Positions 62,784 through 64,000 of a stretch of 64,000 nt of DNA are shown one piece after another (within the stretch, counting starts at the first letter, position 1; the number at the start of each line of letters is the position of its first letter). This DNA is from JANNBN01 sp031385545 (GTDB lineage: Bacteria; Actinomycetota; Acidimicrobiia; Acidimicrobiales; JANYDT01). A model generated the notes under the pieces. That model worked only from the letters and a program-made list of their open reading frames with translations. It did not search any database and was not told where the DNA came from. The stretch spans positions 1 to 64,000 of the forward strand of contig JANNBN010000130.1 in assembly GCA_031385545.1 (NCBI GenBank), in the 5' to 3' direction. The translations under genes and the position numbers were made by a program.

Positions 62784-64000
62784 TCAGGTTTGCCTGTGAC
62801 CGCTTTCCCTCTTCGAAGGGCGCAGCTTGCGGTGCCCTTCGTCGTGTGCAGGAAACGCGGTTCTCACTGCACGCATCACATGATCGGCCTGGTTCAAGCT
62901 GGTTCCGTCGGCTGACGTATCGAACCGCTCCTGTTCCAACAGCGCCACCACGGATCGGATGTTTGGTTCGCGCTCAGCACCGATCCTGTCGTCGAGTGCT
63001 CCGGCGAACTCGGTCAGGGTCTGGCCGGGTGCACGGCGGTAGTCGTGGTCCTCCCCGAAGCGTTCGAGGTTTCGGATCGACAACTCGATGGGCGATGCAG
63101 GACGACGGGACTGCTTCGTGCGCTGTAGCAGCAGGCTCATTGCCCCAAGGAGAACGGCAGCAACAACCAGCGTGAGGAGGAGGCGCCGCAAGCCGCCGCC
63201 ACTCTGGGAACCGGCCGCAGGCTCGGGCGGAAGCTTTGCGATCGGCACCACCCTCGTGGGGTCTCGTTCGGCCCACCCAAACCCGGGCACGTAGTACTCC
63301 ACCCACGCATGGGCGTCGCGGCCCAGGACGCTGAAGCTTCCGTCGGCGCGCATGGTGCTGGGGAGATACCCGGTGGCCAGCCGGGCGGGGATGCCGTTCG
63401 CCCGCAGCAGCATGACGGTTGCCGTTGCGAACTGTTCGCACCATCCGGCCTTCGAATCAAACAGGAAGTCATCGACGACATCAGCGCCGGCCTTCGGGTC
63501 TTGCCGCGCCGTGTAGTCGTAGACCGTGTTCGTAGCGAGCCAGGACTCGACGCCGGCGATCACTCCCTGAACGGATGTCTGCCCGGCAGCAAAACTTTCG
63601 GCAAGGGTTCGAGATCGGTCGGTCATTGTCGACGTATCGAAGTGCTCTGCACGAACACCATATGCGCGCATTTCATCCTGCGACTCTGCAATGGTGCTGA
63701 TCAATACCTCGGGGCCGTCGTCACGTTGCGGGTGCCGGGCCGAGATCACCGAGTACTTGCTGCCCTCGCCCATCTCTCGGTTGGTGACAACGGACTCGTC
63801 GTCCTTCAGCAGCAACCGCTGCGAGGCGAGGTCCACCTGCGCGATGCGGCTGGGTCCGAAAACCAGGTTGGTGGACCCTCTGCGCAGTTCGACGTGTGAC
63901 ACCAGCAGGTCAGCCGATCGGGCGGGGTCCGCGGTGGCGGAAAAGGTCGCCTCGAACGGTTCAAGGGACCGCACCACTTCGGCCGTGCTGAACCACCGCC
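62784..64000 (-). CDS. TgpA-like transglutaminase-domain protein (5' end beyond window)
   Basis: The frame is open through the window edge, so the N-terminal membrane part is missing. The visible C-terminal ~405 residues include a transglutaminase core with catalytic Cys in SKAGWCEQFATATVMLLR, His in GRDAHAWVEYYVPGFGW and Asp in AERDPTRV, then a membrane helix (LLLTLVVAAVLLGAMSLLL) and a DUF4129-like cytoplasmic tail. TgpA-type proteins act at the outer face of the membrane; actinobacterial members often sit with MoxR and DUF58 genes. Confidence 0.88.
   Translation of the reverse strand, partial: RWFSTAEVVRSLEPFEATFSATADPARSADLLVSHVELRRGSTNLVFGPSRIAQVDLASQRLLLKDDESVVTNREMGEGSKYSVISARHPQRDDGPEVLISTIAESQDEMRAYGVRAEHFDTSTMTDRSRTLAESFAAGQTSVQGVIAGVESWLATNTVYDYTARQDPKAGADVVDDFLFDSKAGWCEQFATATVMLLRANGIPARLATGYLPSTMRADGSFSVLGRDAHAWVEYYVPGFGWAERDPTRVVPIAKLPPEPAAGSQSGGGLRRLLLTLVVAAVLLGAMSLLLQRTKQSRRPASPIELSIRNLERFGEDHDYRRAPGQTLTEFAGALDDRIGAEREPNIRSVVALLEQERFDTSADGTSLNQADHVMRAVRTAFPAHDEGHRKLRPSKRESGHRQT

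Overview
The window is high-GC, gene-dense actinobacterial DNA. Its backbone is a cluster also found in Mycobacterium and relatives: eno-ftsB, mfd-ppiC lipoprotein-mazG, pth-rplY-prs-glmU, ispE-rsmA-tatD and rsmI. It also carries two tiny ribosomal proteins described from mycobacterial ribosomes (bS22 and bL37). The mix of MtrAB/LpqB-like signalling, form II CO-dehydrogenase-like enzymes, DUF35/thiolase genes, and many ATGA/TGATG overlaps and leaderless-looking starts fits a deep-branching actinobacterium such as Acidimicrobiia. That placement is inference; no rRNA is present.

Layout. 1-2.6 kb: C-terminally cut, repeat-tailed secreted SdrD/Cna-B-type protein. 2.7-9.6 kb: coxS-coxL-coxM and coxD-coxE (form II molybdenum hydroxylase), split by a plus-strand antitoxin/PIN-toxin pair. 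9.7-12.7 kb: eno-ftsB-lipoprotein. 12.8-15.9 kb: molybdopterin oxidoreductase and a MerR regulator with a textbook spacer operator. 15.9-22.6 kb: phosphatase-mfd-ppiC-mazG operon. 22.7-27 kb: Lys/Ala-tailed protein, pth, short rplY, prs, a truncated glmU-like gene, tRNA-Gln. 27-36 kb: two paralogous response regulator/histidine kinase/GerMN lipoprotein cassettes flanking bS22 and ispE-rsmA-tatD. 36-38.5 kb: rsmI, DUF192, ychF, bL37. 38.5-44.7 kb: intergenic repeats, VOC protein, enoyl-CoA hydratase-like protein, PfkB kinase, aminopeptidase N, adenylate cyclase. 44.8-53.4 kb: EAL protein-murL-murD-like ligase-fused ABC exporter operon. 53.7-58.2 kb: small membrane protein plus GT2 glycosyltransferase, WXG100-like pair, DUF35 plus thiolase. 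58.3-64 kb: CHRD protein, glmS, small hypothetical protein, fibronectin-III protein, and the C-terminal part of a TgpA-like transglutaminase.

How it fits together. Much of the window serves cell envelope and translation: GlmS and a degenerate GlmU relative for UDP-GlcNAc, a MurL/MurD2-type route for placing D-Glu in peptidoglycan, FtsB for division, and two envelope-sensing cassettes, one translationally coupled to tatD-rsmA-ispE. Accessory functions are redox enzymes needing molybdenum cofactor, acyl-CoA enzymes, a toxin-antitoxin pair and a possible type VII-like WXG pair. Three intergenic regions share a CCAACGTTGG-centred repeat family. The most promising leads are the MurL/MurD2 pair, the truncated GlmU, the duplicated sensor cassettes, the MerR promoter with an upstream mini-ORF, and the intergenic repeat family.
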